Positions 16,098 through 24,415 of a stretch of 46,835 nt of DNA are shown here, in pieces. Source of the stretch: Polaribacter sp. (GTDB lineage Bacteria; Bacteroidota; Bacteroidia; Flavobacteriales; Flavobacteriaceae); NCBI GenBank assembly GCA_029250685.1, contig JAQXEU010000046.1:1-46835 (forward strand), given 5' to 3'. Each line of letters begins with the position of its first letter. The first letter of the stretch is position 1. The notes below the pieces were generated by a model. That model was given only the letters and a program-made list of their open reading frames with translations, ran no database searches and was not told the origin of the DNA. The position numbers and the translations under genes were made by a program.

Positions 16098-17546
16098 TTA
16101 ACCTACTGATCCTTCTAAACTAATTTCTAATAATTTTTGTGCTTCTACAGCAAATTCCATTGGCAACTTATTTAGTACTTCTTTACTGAATCCGTTTACA
16201 ATTAATGCAATTGCTTTTTCGGTGTCAATTCCACGTTGATTACAGTAAAACAATTGATCTTCACCAATTTTACTTGTCGTTGCTTCATGTTCTATTTGTG
16301 CCGATTTATTTTTTGCTTCTATATACGGAAATGTGTGTGCTCCACAAGCATTTCCCATCAATAATGAATCACATTGTGAAAAATTACGTGCATTTTCTGC
16401 TCTTGCCCCAACATGAACTAACCCTCTATAAGAGTTTTGTGATTTTCCTGCTGAGATTCCTTTTGAAATAATGGTTGACTTAGTGTTTTTTCCTAAGTGA
16501 ATCATTTTTGTTCCAGTATCTGCTTGTTGATAATGATTAGTAACTGCAATAGAATAAAATTCACCAACAGAATTGTTTCCTTTTAAAATACAACTTGGAT
16601 ATTTCCAAGTAACTGCAGAACCTGTTTCTACTTGTGTCCAAGAAACTTTTGCATTGGTTTCGCAAATGGCTCTTTTAGTAACAAAATTAAAAACACCACC
16701 TTTTCCTTCAGCATCACCAGGGTACCAGTTTTGAACGGTAGAATATTTAATTTCTGAATCATCTAAAGCAATCAACTCAACAACCGCAGCGTGCAATTGA
16801 TTTTCATCTCTACTTGGCGCAGTACAACCTTCTAAATAAGAAACGTAACTTCCTTTATCAGCAACAACTAATGTTCTTTCAAACTGTCCAGTTCCGCCTT
16901 CGTTAATTCTAAAATAGGTTGATAATTCCATCGGACAACGAACGCCTTTTGGAATGTAACAGAAAGATCCGTCAGAAAAAACTGCAGAATTTAAAGCTGC
17001 ATAAAAGTTATCTGAAGTTGGAACAACAGTTCCTAAATATTTCTTCACCAATTCTGGATGTTCTTGAATTGCTTCAGAAATTGGCATAAAAATAATTCCT
17101 TTTTCACCCAGTGTTTTCTTAAAGGTTGTTGCAACAGAAACTGAATCTATTACAATATCTACAGCAACATTTGCTAGCCTTTTTTGTTCTTCTAAAGAGA
17201 TTCCTAATTTCTTAAATGTCTCTAATAAATCTGGATCAACTTCATCTAAACTATCTAATTTAGGTTTTACTTTTGGTGCAGAATAGTATGCTAATTCTTG
17301 AAAATCTGGTTTAGGGTAATTTACATTTGCCCAATCTGGCTCCTCCATTTTCTCCCAAACTCTAAATGCTTCAACACGCCAGTCAGTCATCCATTTTGGC
17401 TCATTCTTCTTTTTAGAAATGGCACGAACAACATCTTCATTTAACCCTTTTGCAAATGTGTCACTTTCTATATCTGTATAAAAACCATATTCATATTCTT
17501 TGGTTTTTAATTCTTGTTCTAAATCTTCTTCTGTATACTTTGACAT
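16098..17546 (-). CDS. sufB: Fe-S cluster assembly protein SufB
   Basis: A 482-residue core scaffold subunit of SufBC2D, on which nascent Fe-S clusters are built. Recognisable stretches include [19 protein letters not shown] near residue 50, [46 protein letters not shown] and QCDSLLMG with its conserved Cys, then [19 protein letters not shown] at the C-terminus. Length and motifs match the family. It starts 13 bases after the A-type carrier and is followed by sufC after an unusual repeat-containing spacer. Confidence 0.98.
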   Translation of the reverse strand: MSKYTEEDLEQELKTKEYEYGFYTDIESDTFAKGLNEDVVRAISKKKNEPKWMTDWRVEAFRVWEKMEEPDWANVNYPKPDFQELAYYSAPKVKPKLDSLDEVDPDLLETFKKLGISLEEQKRLANVAVDIVIDSVSVATTFKKTLGEKGIIFMPISEAIQEHPELVKKYLGTVVPTSDNFYAALNSAVFSDGSFCYIPKGVRCPMELSTYFRINEGGTGQFERTLVVADKGSYVSYLEGCTAPSRDENQLHAAVVELIALDDSEIKYSTVQNWYPGDAEGKGGVFNFVTKRAICETNAKVSWTQVETGSAVTWKYPSCILKGNNSVGEFYSIAVTNHYQQADTGTKMIHLGKNTKSTIISKGISAGKSQNSYRGLVHVGARAENARNFSQCDSLLMGNACGAHTFPYIEAKNKSAQIEHEATTSKIGEDQLFYCNQRGIDTEKAIALIVNGFSKEVLNKLPMEFAVEAQKLLEISLEGSVG

Positions 17547-17559
17547 CTTTTTCTAAATT

Positions 17560-17889
17560 TTAAAGTGAAAACGATTCTCCACAACCACAAGTTCTATTTG
17601 CGTTTGGATTGTTAAAAACGAAACCTGTTCCGTTTAAACCACCAGAATATTCTAATGTTGTTCCAACTAAATACAAAAAACTCTTTTTGTCTACAATGAT
17701 TTTTACATCATTATCTTCAAAAACTTTATCATCTTCTAACTGGCTGTTGTCAAACTTTAAATCGTACGATAATCCCGAACAACCTCCACTTTTCACGCCA
17801 ACTCTTACAAAGTCTTTTGAAGCATCAAAGCCGTCATCACTCATCATTTCAATGACTTTTTTCTTTGCTATATCTGAAACTTTTATCAT
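17560..17889 (-). CDS. A-type Fe-S cluster carrier (SufA/IscA/HesB family)
   Basis: A 109-residue cytoplasmic protein that accepts Fe-S clusters from the scaffold and passes them to apo-proteins. The three cluster-binding cysteines are Cys37 in SGGCSGLSY and Cys101 and Cys103 in CGCGESF at the C-terminus. It is the first gene of the run, 13 bases before sufB, so SufA is the likely functional name, but SufA, IscA and ErpA cannot be told apart by eye. A TATATTTG -7 element lies at 17922-17929. Confidence 0.93.
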   Translation of the reverse strand: MIKVSDIAKKKVIEMMSDDGFDASKDFVRVGVKSGGCSGLSYDLKFDNSQLEDDKVFEDNDVKIIVDKKSFLYLVGTTLEYSGGLNGTGFVFNNPNANRTCGCGESFSL

Positions 17890-17921
17890 AATTGTTAAAT
17901 AGATTAAATCTAAATTGAGTG

Positions 17922-17929
17922 CAAATATA
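17922..17929 (-). promoter_or_regulatory. -7 element (TATATTTG) for the suf operon
   Basis: The minus strand has an exact TAnnTTTG match 33 bases before the ATG of the A-type carrier. It is the only good candidate upstream of the run, so it probably drives the carrier, sufB, sufC and sufD together. Confidence 0.5.
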
Positions 17930-17995
17930 CAGACAAATAATGATTTTTATCCTTTTTTAATATGAATAAAATTGATTGTTCGATTGGTAAAATAA

Positions 17996-18064
17996 ATGCT
18001 CTTTTTTTTGCAAGTTTTAACTTAACTTGCATTTTGTTAATGATCTTGTTAAAAAAGAGAGCAT
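17996..18064. other. Nested inverted repeats upstream of the M14 peptidase gene
   Basis: An outer pair (ATGCTCTTTTTT at 17996-18007 with AAAAAAGAGAGCAT at about 18051-18064, one GA bulge) encloses an inner 7-bp hairpin GCAAGTT / AACTTGC (18010-18016 and 18024-18030). It lies in the divergent region between the suf operon and the peptidase and could fold as a leader RNA if transcription starts upstream of it. It may also be chance in AT-rich DNA. Confidence 0.3.
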
Positions 18065-18117
18065 CTTTATAAATGAGTAATTAAATTCACTTTTATTCTA
18101 TTATTAAAACCAACCTA

Positions 18118-19746
18118 ATGAAACGCATTTTTACCGCAATCTTATTTCTACTTGCAATTCAAATTTCTGCTCAGCAAAAAGCTTGGCCAAACGAATTAAT
18201 TACAACGCCAGTAAAGTCTAATTACCAGAAAACCTCTACCTATGCAGAAGTTATGTCTTATATAGAGGCATTGCAAAAAAGATCAAATTTATTGCACTTA
18301 GAATATATGGCAACGAGTAAAGAAGGAAAGAAAATTCCGGTTGTTGTATTGGCAAATCCAAAAGTAACATCGGTTGAAGAAGCAAAGAAATCTGGGAAAC
18401 CAGTAATGTATATTCAAGGAAATATTCATTCTGGAGAAGTTGAAGGAAAAGAAATTGTGCAACAAATTATGCGTGATATTTTACTGGGTGATAAAAAGCA
18501 TTTGTTAGACAATCAGATTTTAATTTTTGCACCGATTTACAATACAGATTCTAACGATAAAATGAAGCAAGGAAGAAGACCATCACAAGAAGATAGTCCG
18601 GTTGAAGTCGGAATTAGAGCAAATAGCCAAGGATTAGATTTAAATAGAGACGGAATTAAAATGGAAGCGTTTGAAACTAACGGATTAATCCAGAATGTTT
18701 TGAACAAATGGAATCCAGAAATGTTAGTTGATTTACATACAACAAACGGAACTTGGCATGGGTACGGAATTACATATGCGCCAAGTTATCATTACGCTGG
18801 TGAAAAAGCACCGTATGATTTTACTTGGGATATTTTATTCCCAGAAGTAACCAAAAATATTGACAAAAACTACAAAGTAAAAATTGGTCCTTACGGATAT
18901 TATTCAACGAGACAAGGTTGGCCACCAACATCAATTTACACGTACAATCATCATCCAAGATATATTGTAAATCAAATGGGATTGCGTAATAAAGTTGGAA
19001 TTTTAAGTGAGTCTTTTGCTCACGATCGTTTGTATGAGCGTATGAATGGAACCTACGGATTTGTTGCTGAAATCTTAGAATTTACGCATAAGAATGGTAG
19101 AGAAATGGCAATAATAAATGCCAAAGCAGAAAAAGATGCCATTGATAACGTAATCAATAATGCAGGAAAAGTTAAAAAAGGGGTTCGTTTTAAAATGGTT
19201 GCTTTAGAGAAGAAAATAGAAAACTATAGAACGTATGATTACATACCATATATTAATAAATATGGAAAGAAGGGATATATCCGTTCAGGAAAAATAATTG
19301 ATGTTCCAAATGTTACCAATTTATCAAAATTTGATGCAACGGTTTCAACCGTTCTACCAAGAGGTTATTATTTACCAAAATCAATGAAACCAATTGTAGA
19401 TCATTTAAGAAAACAAGGTATAAAAGTTACCGAGTTAAAAAAGCGTAAAAGAGTAACTGGAGCTGTTTTTATGATTGACGAATTAAAAAACGCTAAACGT
19501 AAATTTGAAGGACATAATATGGCAACTGTAACTGGAAAATATGTTGAAAAAAAGCAAACGTTTAAAAAAGGAGATTTTTGGGTTGATATGGCACAACCTT
19601 TAACAAATTTGGCTTTTTACACATTAGAACCACAATCTGATGATGGCTTAGTTTCTTGGAACTTTTTTGATGCCTATTTAAAAGAACAAGGTGTAAACAC
19701 AAAACCTGTTGAATATCCTGTTTTTAAATCTTTTTCTATAAAATAA
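18118..19746 (+). CDS. Secreted M14 family zinc carboxypeptidase
   Basis: A 542-residue protein. A signal peptide (about residues 1-18, ending ISAQQ) exports it. The M14 domain shows zinc ligands His104 and Glu107 in GNIHSGEVEG and His207 in VDLHTTNG, and the substrate-binding Arg177 in LDLNRDGI. ILSESFAHDRLYERMNGTYG and VAEILEF lie where the catalytic Glu region falls. About 190 further residues of beta-rich sequence follow, typical of long Bacteroidota M14 proteins. It probably removes C-terminal residues from peptides in the periplasm or outside. It stands alone, divergent from the suf operon, and ends at a hairpin. Confidence 0.9.
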   Translation: MKRIFTAILFLLAIQISAQQKAWPNELITTPVKSNYQKTSTYAEVMSYIEALQKRSNLLHLEYMATSKEGKKIPVVVLANPKVTSVEEAKKSGKPVMYIQGNIHSGEVEGKEIVQQIMRDILLGDKKHLLDNQILIFAPIYNTDSNDKMKQGRRPSQEDSPVEVGIRANSQGLDLNRDGIKMEAFETNGLIQNVLNKWNPEMLVDLHTTNGTWHGYGITYAPSYHYAGEKAPYDFTWDILFPEVTKNIDKNYKVKIGPYGYYSTRQGWPPTSIYTYNHHPRYIVNQMGLRNKVGILSESFAHDRLYERMNGTYGFVAEILEFTHKNGREMAIINAKAEKDAIDNVINNAGKVKKGVRFKMVALEKKIENYRTYDYIPYINKYGKKGYIRSGKIIDVPNVTNLSKFDATVSTVLPRGYYLPKSMKPIVDHLRKQGIKVTELKKRKRVTGAVFMIDELKNAKRKFEGHNMATVTGKYVEKKQTFKKGDFWVDMAQPLTNLAFYTLEPQSDDGLVSWNFFDAYLKEQGVNTKPVEYPVFKSFSIK

Positions 19747-19769
19747 CAGCAGATTAAACACAAAATTTA

Positions 19770-19800
19770 AAGTGGTTCATTTTTAAAATGAATCACTTTT
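19770..19800 (+). terminator. Terminator of the M14 peptidase gene
   Basis: The stem AAGTGGTTCATTTT with AAAATGAATCACTT has one G-T pair and is followed by a run of eight T residues on the plus strand. Confidence 0.8.
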
Positions 19801-19829
19801 TTTTGCTATAAAAACAAATAGAATTGCTG

Positions 19830-19837
19830 TATCTTTG
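19830..19837 (+). promoter_or_regulatory. -7 element (TATCTTTG) placed for leaderless thiL transcription
   Basis: An exact TAnnTTTG match whose last base is only four bases before the ATG at 19842. Transcription would start at or next to the start codon. Confidence 0.5.
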
Positions 19838-19841
19838 CGGC

Positions 19842-20891
19842 ATGATTGAAGATAAAAACCAAGATAGAACCTCATTAGCTGAATTAGGAGAATTCGGATT
19901 GATACATCACTTAACTGAGCACTTTAATATAAATCACTCATCAACAGTAAAAGCTGTTGGAGACGATGCTGCTGTGTTAGATGCTTCAGAAAAACAAACG
20001 TTAATTACTACCGATTTGTTAATTGAAGGTGTTCATTTTGATTTGAGCTATATGCCGTTAAAACATTTAGGCTACAAAGCGGTAATGGTAAATTTATCTG
20101 ATGTGTATGCAATGAACGGAACGGCAGAACAAATTACGGTTTCAATTGCGGTTTCAAACCGTTTTCCGTTAGAAGCAATTGAAGAATTGTATGCAGGAAT
20201 TCAGTTAGCTTGTCAAACATATAATGTTGATTTAATTGGTGGTGACACCACTTCTTCTACCAAAGGGATGTTGATTTCTATCACAGCAATTGGTAAAGCC
20301 AATAAAGAAGATATTGTCTACAGAAATGGCGCAAAAGAAACCGATTTAATTGTGGTTTCTGGAGATTTAGGCGCAGCTTATTTAGGTTTACAGGTTCTAG
20401 AAAGAGAAAAGCAAGTTTTTCAGGTGGATGCAAATAATCAGCCAGATTTAGACGCATATTCTTACTTAATTGAAAGACAATTAAAACCAGAAGCACGTAA
20501 AGATGTCTCGGGTTTATTAAAAGAAATGGAAATAAAACCAACGTCTATGATTGATATTTCTGACGGATTATCTTCAGAGATTATGCACATTTGTTCGCAA
20601 AGTAAAGTTGGATGTAAAATTTACGAAGACAAATTGCCTTTAGATCCTCAAGTAATTTCTGCTTCAGAAGAATTTAATATGGATTCAACTATGATTGCTT
20701 TAAGTGGTGGCGAAGATTACGAATTGTTATTTACAGTTCCAATTGCCGATTTTGACAAAGTAAAAGGAAATCCAAATTTCTCAATTATTGGTCATGTTAC
20801 CGATGAAAGCCAAGGAATGAACTTGGTAACGCGTGCAAACCAAGAAATCGAATTAAAAGCTCAAGGTTGGAATGCTTTGAAAGAAGAGTAG
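19842..20891 (+). CDS. thiL: Thiamine-phosphate kinase
   Basis: A 349-residue cytoplasmic enzyme that phosphorylates thiamine phosphate to the cofactor thiamine diphosphate. The PurM/ThiL fold is recognised by LAELGEFGLIHHLTEHF at the N-terminus, VGDDAAVLD, the metal-binding TTDLLIEGVHFDL, the LGYKAVMVNLSDVYAMNG helix, LIGGDTTSS, MIDISDGLSSEI and SGGEDYELLFTV. I place the start at ATG 19842 (MIEDKNQDR) and not at an in-frame TTG 18 bases upstream, because the TATCTTTG promoter box lies over that extension. No TPP riboswitch is seen. It is convergent with the alpha/beta hydrolase gene. Confidence 0.95.
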   Translation: MIEDKNQDRTSLAELGEFGLIHHLTEHFNINHSSTVKAVGDDAAVLDASEKQTLITTDLLIEGVHFDLSYMPLKHLGYKAVMVNLSDVYAMNGTAEQITVSIAVSNRFPLEAIEELYAGIQLACQTYNVDLIGGDTTSSTKGMLISITAIGKANKEDIVYRNGAKETDLIVVSGDLGAAYLGLQVLEREKQVFQVDANNQPDLDAYSYLIERQLKPEARKDVSGLLKEMEIKPTSMIDISDGLSSEIMHICSQSKVGCKIYEDKLPLDPQVISASEEFNMDSTMIALSGGEDYELLFTVPIADFDKVKGNPNFSIIGHVTDESQGMNLVTRANQEIELKAQGWNALKEE

Positions 20892-20926
20892 ATTTACACT
20901 CTTTTATTCTTTAGTGAAAATTAAGC

Positions 20927-21712
20927 TTAACAAGTCTTCACAAACTTTTTTAAGGTTGTAATTAATGCTGTTTTATTTTCAATATGACTCATATGTCCTT
21001 CTTCAAAAACTACAGATTCTGAATTCGTTTCTTTTGCTTCTTCTATCAATTCTTGAGATTTTAAAACAGGGTCTTTTTCACCAATAATAAACAATTTTTT
21101 AAAATCGTTATTTTTTAAAACATCAATTCTATTGGGTCTAATTCTCATACCTTCTTGACAAGCAATATAACCTTGAATTGGGGTTTGCATTGCTTCGTTT
21201 AATGCTGATTGCATTTCATCTTTAAAGTTATTTCTGCTTTTTTCGCTAAACAAATTCGCAAAAGACAATCTAACCATATTTTTAAAATTGGTTTGAATCA
21301 TTTTATTTGCTCTTGCTCTTAACGTTTTTCGTTCATCATCATCGGGTAAAGAAGTAGAATTCATTAAACACAACCCTTTTATTTTTGAAAGATTTTTTTC
21401 TGCAAAAGCCAACGCAACATAACCACCCATTGAATGCCCAATAACAATCGATTTTCTAATTCGTAAATGTTTTAATACCGCTTCAACGGCTTCTGCCATC
21501 AATTCCATAGAATGTACATACCCAATACACTCTGATTTTCCGTGACCTAATAAATCAATACAAATCACTTTATTTCGTTTAGAAAGTGCTGTTTTAACGG
21601 AACTCCACATGGAAATATTTTCTAAAAACCCATGCAAAAGGACAATTGTTGCGCCTTTTCCTTCGACAGAAAATGTAATATTTGTGTTTTTAAACTGAAG
21701 AGTGTTTTGCAT
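20927..21712 (-). CDS. Alpha/beta-fold hydrolase
   Basis: A 261-residue cytoplasmic serine hydrolase from the ATG at 21712 (MQNTLQFKN). The oxyanion HG motif lies in LLHGFLENISMW. The nucleophile elbow is GHSMGG with Ser94. The acid is probably Asp214 in IIGEKDPVL, and the base His240 in EEGHMSHIEN. The set looks intact. The fold resembles MenH and BioH-like esterases, but the substrate cannot be assigned. I reject the longer reading from 21748, since the -7 box TATTTTTG at 21717-21724 lies inside it and would give a leaderless mRNA. It diverges from a membrane protein and brnQ. Confidence 0.88.
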   Translation of the reverse strand: MQNTLQFKNTNITFSVEGKGATIVLLHGFLENISMWSSVKTALSKRNKVICIDLLGHGKSECIGYVHSMELMAEAVEAVLKHLRIRKSIVIGHSMGGYVALAFAEKNLSKIKGLCLMNSTSLPDDDERKTLRARANKMIQTNFKNMVRLSFANLFSEKSRNNFKDEMQSALNEAMQTPIQGYIACQEGMRIRPNRIDVLKNNDFKKLFIIGEKDPVLKSQELIEEAKETNSESVVFEEGHMSHIENKTALITTLKKFVKTC

Positions 21713-21716
21713 TAAA

Positions 21717-21724
21717 CAAAAATA
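21717..21724 (-). promoter_or_regulatory. -7 element (TATTTTTG) for the alpha/beta hydrolase
   Basis: An exact TAnnTTTG match on the minus strand. A TTG (21746-21748) stands 21 bases upstream as a possible -33 box. Only four bases separate the -7 box from the ATG at 21712, so the message is probably leaderless. Confidence 0.5.
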
Positions 21725-21726
21725 TG

Positions 21727-21734
21727 TATCTTTA
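21727..21734 (+). promoter_or_regulatory. -7-like element (TATCTTTA) for the membrane protein-brnQ operon
   Basis: A one-mismatch TAnnTTTG box 31 bases before the ATG at 21766, lying back to back with the hydrolase promoter. Confidence 0.35.
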
Positions 21735-21765
21735 ATGAGCAAAACCAAATTTAATATTCAAAAAA

Positions 21766-22314
21766 ATGTTCGATTCTCCTTTTTCAAAAATATCTAAAAG
21801 ACTAGAAAAAAAAATTACTTTTTCTGTGCTTTACCTTTTGGTTATGACGTTGACAACAATGCAGTTCCTTAATACTAACTTAACCAATATAACAGCACCT
21901 AATGGTATAATTTCTTTTGAATTTTCAAAAACTTTAGAAAGAGCTCAAGAAATATTAGACTCTTGGTCTCCAACAGCTAAAGTATTTGCGGGATTAAATT
22001 TAGGCTTAGACTTTTTGTTTTTAATTATTTACACACTCTTCTTAGCTTTATTAATTCATAAACTAAACGAACGTTTATGGGTTGGAAAACCTTTTCATAA
22101 AATAGGTGAATTCTTAGTTTGGAGTATGTTTATTACTGCTATTTTTGACACAGTAGAAAATGTATGTTTAATTAAATTGTTAACTGGAAACATGGAACAA
22201 TATTGGGTTTCAGTAGCAGATGTTTTTGCTCTTGTAAAATTTATTCTCATCATAGTAGCCATACTTTACATCATTTCAAATTTCTTTATACTCCTCCTTA
22301 AGAAACGTTCTTAA
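21766..22314 (+). CDS. Hypothetical four-helix inner-membrane protein
   Basis: The 182-residue protein has about four hydrophobic segments, near residues 20-37, 75-100, 115-135 and 152-178, with a short basic C-terminus (LLLKKRS). I do not recognise a named family, and no catalytic motif is visible; the conserved-looking stretch AGLNLGLDFLFLIIYTLFLA is the most characteristic part. It ends directly at the brnQ start codon, so the two are coupled, and it might assist or accompany the transporter, but this is only suggested by position. Confidence 0.75.
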   Translation: MFDSPFSKISKRLEKKITFSVLYLLVMTLTTMQFLNTNLTNITAPNGIISFEFSKTLERAQEILDSWSPTAKVFAGLNLGLDFLFLIIYTLFLALLIHKLNERLWVGKPFHKIGEFLVWSMFITAIFDTVENVCLIKLLTGNMEQYWVSVADVFALVKFILIIVAILYIISNFFILLLKKRS

Positions 22315-23595
22315 ATGAATAAGACAAAAGAAGTTTTTATTATTGGTTTTGCTTTATTCTCAATGTTTTTTGGTGCAGGAAATTTAATTCTCCCACCTTT
22401 TTTAGGAGTTCAATCTGGCGAAAGTTGGAGCTTAGTTACACTTGGTTTTTTTGTAACCGCAGTAATTATTCCTATAATCGGAATTATGGCGCACGCACGT
22501 TTACAGGGAACAATGTTCGATTTCGGAAAGAAAGTTTCACCAACGTTTAGTGTTGTGTATTGTTTAATTGTCTATACAATTTCCATCACTTTACCAGCGC
22601 CGAGAACTGCTTCTGTAACACACGAAATGGCAATTGCTCCTTTCCTCGGGGCTTCATCATTATTAACAAGCACCATTTATTTTGCATTGGTTTTTGTATT
22701 TGTGATGAATCGTTCTAGAATCTTAAATGTCATCGGAAAATTTTTAACGCCTTTTATCATTATCATTTTATTAGCGGTGATTTTTATTGGAATGACAACA
22801 ACTCCTGAAGTAATTAATCCTTCAACCTTTAAAACACCTTTTGTTAGTGGATTATTAGAAGGATATCAAACTTTTGATGCCATAGGCGCTGTTGTTATTG
22901 GTGGAGTTTTGGTGATTTCTATGAATTTTAAAAAAGGAACTTCTTTCGAAATAAAAAAAGAAATCATAACCAAAGCCGGAATTGTTGCCGGAATTGGTTT
23001 ACTAATTATTTACACAGGATTAATTTATAATGGAGTTCTTTTTAGCAACACTTTTGGCGAAGAAGCCACCAGAACAGAAATTCTTAGCAGTTTAAGCACT
23101 CAAACACTAGGAAATATTGGAACTACTTTTTTAAGTGTTTTAGTAGCTCTAGCATGTTTTACAACTGGTGTTGGAATTATAACTGGAACTGCAGATTATT
23201 TTAAAGGATTGTTCAATAATTCACAAAAAGCGTATACAATTACTGCAATTATTGGTTGTTTTTTAGGCATCTTAATTGGTCAATTTGATGTGCATTATAT
23301 TATTGTAATCGCATTGCCAGCATTAATGTTTATCTACCCAATAACTATTGTGTTGATTTTATTAAACGTATTGCCTGAAAAATTTGCTTCTCCAACAATT
23401 TTTAAATCTGTAGTCGGAGTAACTTTTTTATTTAGTATTCCAGATTTTTTAAAGTTTATGATCAATCCCGAAAGTTTAACCGGAATTCAAAGTTATATTC
23501 CTTTTTCTGAACACAGTTTAGGTTGGGTTTTGCCAGCTTTATTCATTTTTATTTTTGTGAATGTTTTCAAAAAATTTACGACTAAAGCTTTATAA
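22315..23595 (+). CDS. brnQ: Branched-chain amino acid:cation symporter (LIVCS family)
   Basis: A 426-residue inner-membrane transporter with about twelve hydrophobic segments. The start, GFALFSMFFGAGNLILPPFLG, is the family hallmark (FALFxxFFGAGNLIFPP), followed by PAPRTASVTHEMA. BrnQ proteins take up Leu, Ile and Val with Na+ or H+. The length is typical. The ATG immediately follows the stop codon of the upstream membrane protein, and a 33-residue cysteine-rich ORF follows 31 bases downstream before a strong terminator. Confidence 0.95.
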   Translation: MNKTKEVFIIGFALFSMFFGAGNLILPPFLGVQSGESWSLVTLGFFVTAVIIPIIGIMAHARLQGTMFDFGKKVSPTFSVVYCLIVYTISITLPAPRTASVTHEMAIAPFLGASSLLTSTIYFALVFVFVMNRSRILNVIGKFLTPFIIIILLAVIFIGMTTTPEVINPSTFKTPFVSGLLEGYQTFDAIGAVVIGGVLVISMNFKKGTSFEIKKEIITKAGIVAGIGLLIIYTGLIYNGVLFSNTFGEEATRTEILSSLSTQTLGNIGTTFLSVLVALACFTTGVGIITGTADYFKGLFNNSQKAYTITAIIGCFLGILIGQFDVHYIIVIALPALMFIYPITIVLILLNVLPEKFASPTIFKSVVGVTFLFSIPDFLKFMINPESLTGIQSYIPFSEHSLGWVLPALFIFIFVNVFKKFTTKAL

Positions 23596-23626
23596 TTACT
23601 TTTTAAAAACTTAAAAACTATCAATT

Positions 23627-23728
23627 ATGAAAGAAAATACTACGCAATGTCCAAATTGCTGGGGTTATCAAACGTATGATGAAAATCATCCAGAAAGAGA
23701 AATTTGTGAATGTCCAAAAAGAAAATAA
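23627..23728 (+). CDS. Tiny cysteine-rich (zinc-knuckle-like) protein, 33 residues
   Basis: The ORF starts ATGAAAGAAAATACTACGCA and ends TAA at 23726. It encodes 33 residues with C-P-N-C (Cys8, Cys11), the phrase CWGYQTYDE, and C-E-C (Cys27, Cys29), a pattern that could hold one zinc ion or a cluster. The basic end is PKRK. It follows brnQ by 31 bases and is followed at once by a perfect terminator, so it is in a transcribed position. I recall similar CxNCWGxQ peptides in flavobacterial genomes but cannot verify it. Function unknown. Confidence 0.6.
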   Translation: MKENTTQCPNCWGYQTYDENHPEREICECPKRK

Positions 23729-23733
23729 GTATA

Positions 23734-23763
23734 AAAAAACCTATCAAATTTGATAGGTTTTTT
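23734..23763. terminator. Perfect palindromic bidirectional terminator
   Basis: Two 15-base arms, AAAAAACCTATCAAA and TTTGATAGGTTTTTT, meet without a spacer; the centre opens as the loop. It ends the brnQ run on the plus strand, and its right edge touches the stop codon of the convergent PepSY gene. Confidence 0.85.
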
Positions 23764-24329
23764 TATGTTCTTCTTCGCATTCTTTTCGGTCCGAGCCAAA
23801 GCCAAAACCCTGTAATTGTAAAAAGTAATAAAGCCAACCCCATTATTGTAGTATAAATTAGTTTTATTGGATTCCCTGTTGTATTAAAATATACATCTAA
23901 CGCAGAACCGTCGTGAATTCCTTCTATAAAATCTGACCGTCTTCTTTCTATATGTAATAAGTTTCCTGTTGCTCCATCAACTTGAATTCCGTAATAGTTT
24001 TTAAAAATAAACTTTGCAGTTCCTTTTTCTTTTCTGACATCAATACGTTCTATTGTAGGAGCAATTTCATCAGAAATATGTTCTAAAAAATAAGCTGTTG
24101 CGTTTGTTTGTAAGCTATCAATTGGCAGCCAGTTTTTAAATTCAGTTGAAGTTCCTTCGTAGGTTTTTGAAAGTAAATAGTCGTTACTATTTTTTTTCCA
24201 GCCCAATAATAAGCCGCTAATCGAAACCACAAAAAAGAAAATAAACAAAGTTGCACCCGTAAATCTGTGCACTTTTCTAAAACCACGAATAATTTTAGCT
24301 TGTTTTTTTCTGTTTGGATTTTTACTCAT
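23763..24329 (-). CDS. PepSY-associated transmembrane protein
   Basis: This 188-residue inner-membrane protein has two hydrophobic helices bracketing a periplasmic PepSY-like domain. Helix one (about residues 18-42) contains RKVHRFTGATLFIFFF with the conserved His, and helix two (about 160-182) ends in WLWLGPKRMRRRT. The middle holds the PepSY-type sequence YGIQVDGATGNLLHIERRRSD. Such proteins are often linked to iron uptake or membrane redox steps, but the sequence itself does not show which. It lies 86 bases downstream of pepP, behind the pepP terminator, so it probably has its own promoter. Confidence 0.85.
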   Translation of the reverse strand: MSKNPNRKKQAKIIRGFRKVHRFTGATLFIFFFVVSISGLLLGWKKNSNDYLLSKTYEGTSTEFKNWLPIDSLQTNATAYFLEHISDEIAPTIERIDVRKEKGTAKFIFKNYYGIQVDGATGNLLHIERRRSDFIEGIHDGSALDVYFNTTGNPIKLIYTTIMGLALLLFTITGFWLWLGPKRMRRRT

Positions 24330-24370
24330 TATTTATTATAAAAATGCGAATCTACTTTTTTTTGAATAAA

Positions 24371-24394
24371 AAAAGCGAGTTTTCACTCGCTTTT
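24371..24394 (-). terminator. Terminator of pepP
   Basis: Ten-base arms AAAAGCGAGT and ACTCGCTTTT enclose a 4-base loop. On the minus strand a seven-T run follows, 22 bases past the pepP stop codon. Confidence 0.85.
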
Positions 24395-24415
24395 AACTTT
24401 TATTTATCTTCAATA

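Noticed and set aside
19824..19841. Six-codon N-terminal extension of thiL from an in-frame TTG
   Set aside because: The extension covers the exact TATCTTTG promoter box; the ATG at 19842 gives the normal family N-terminus.
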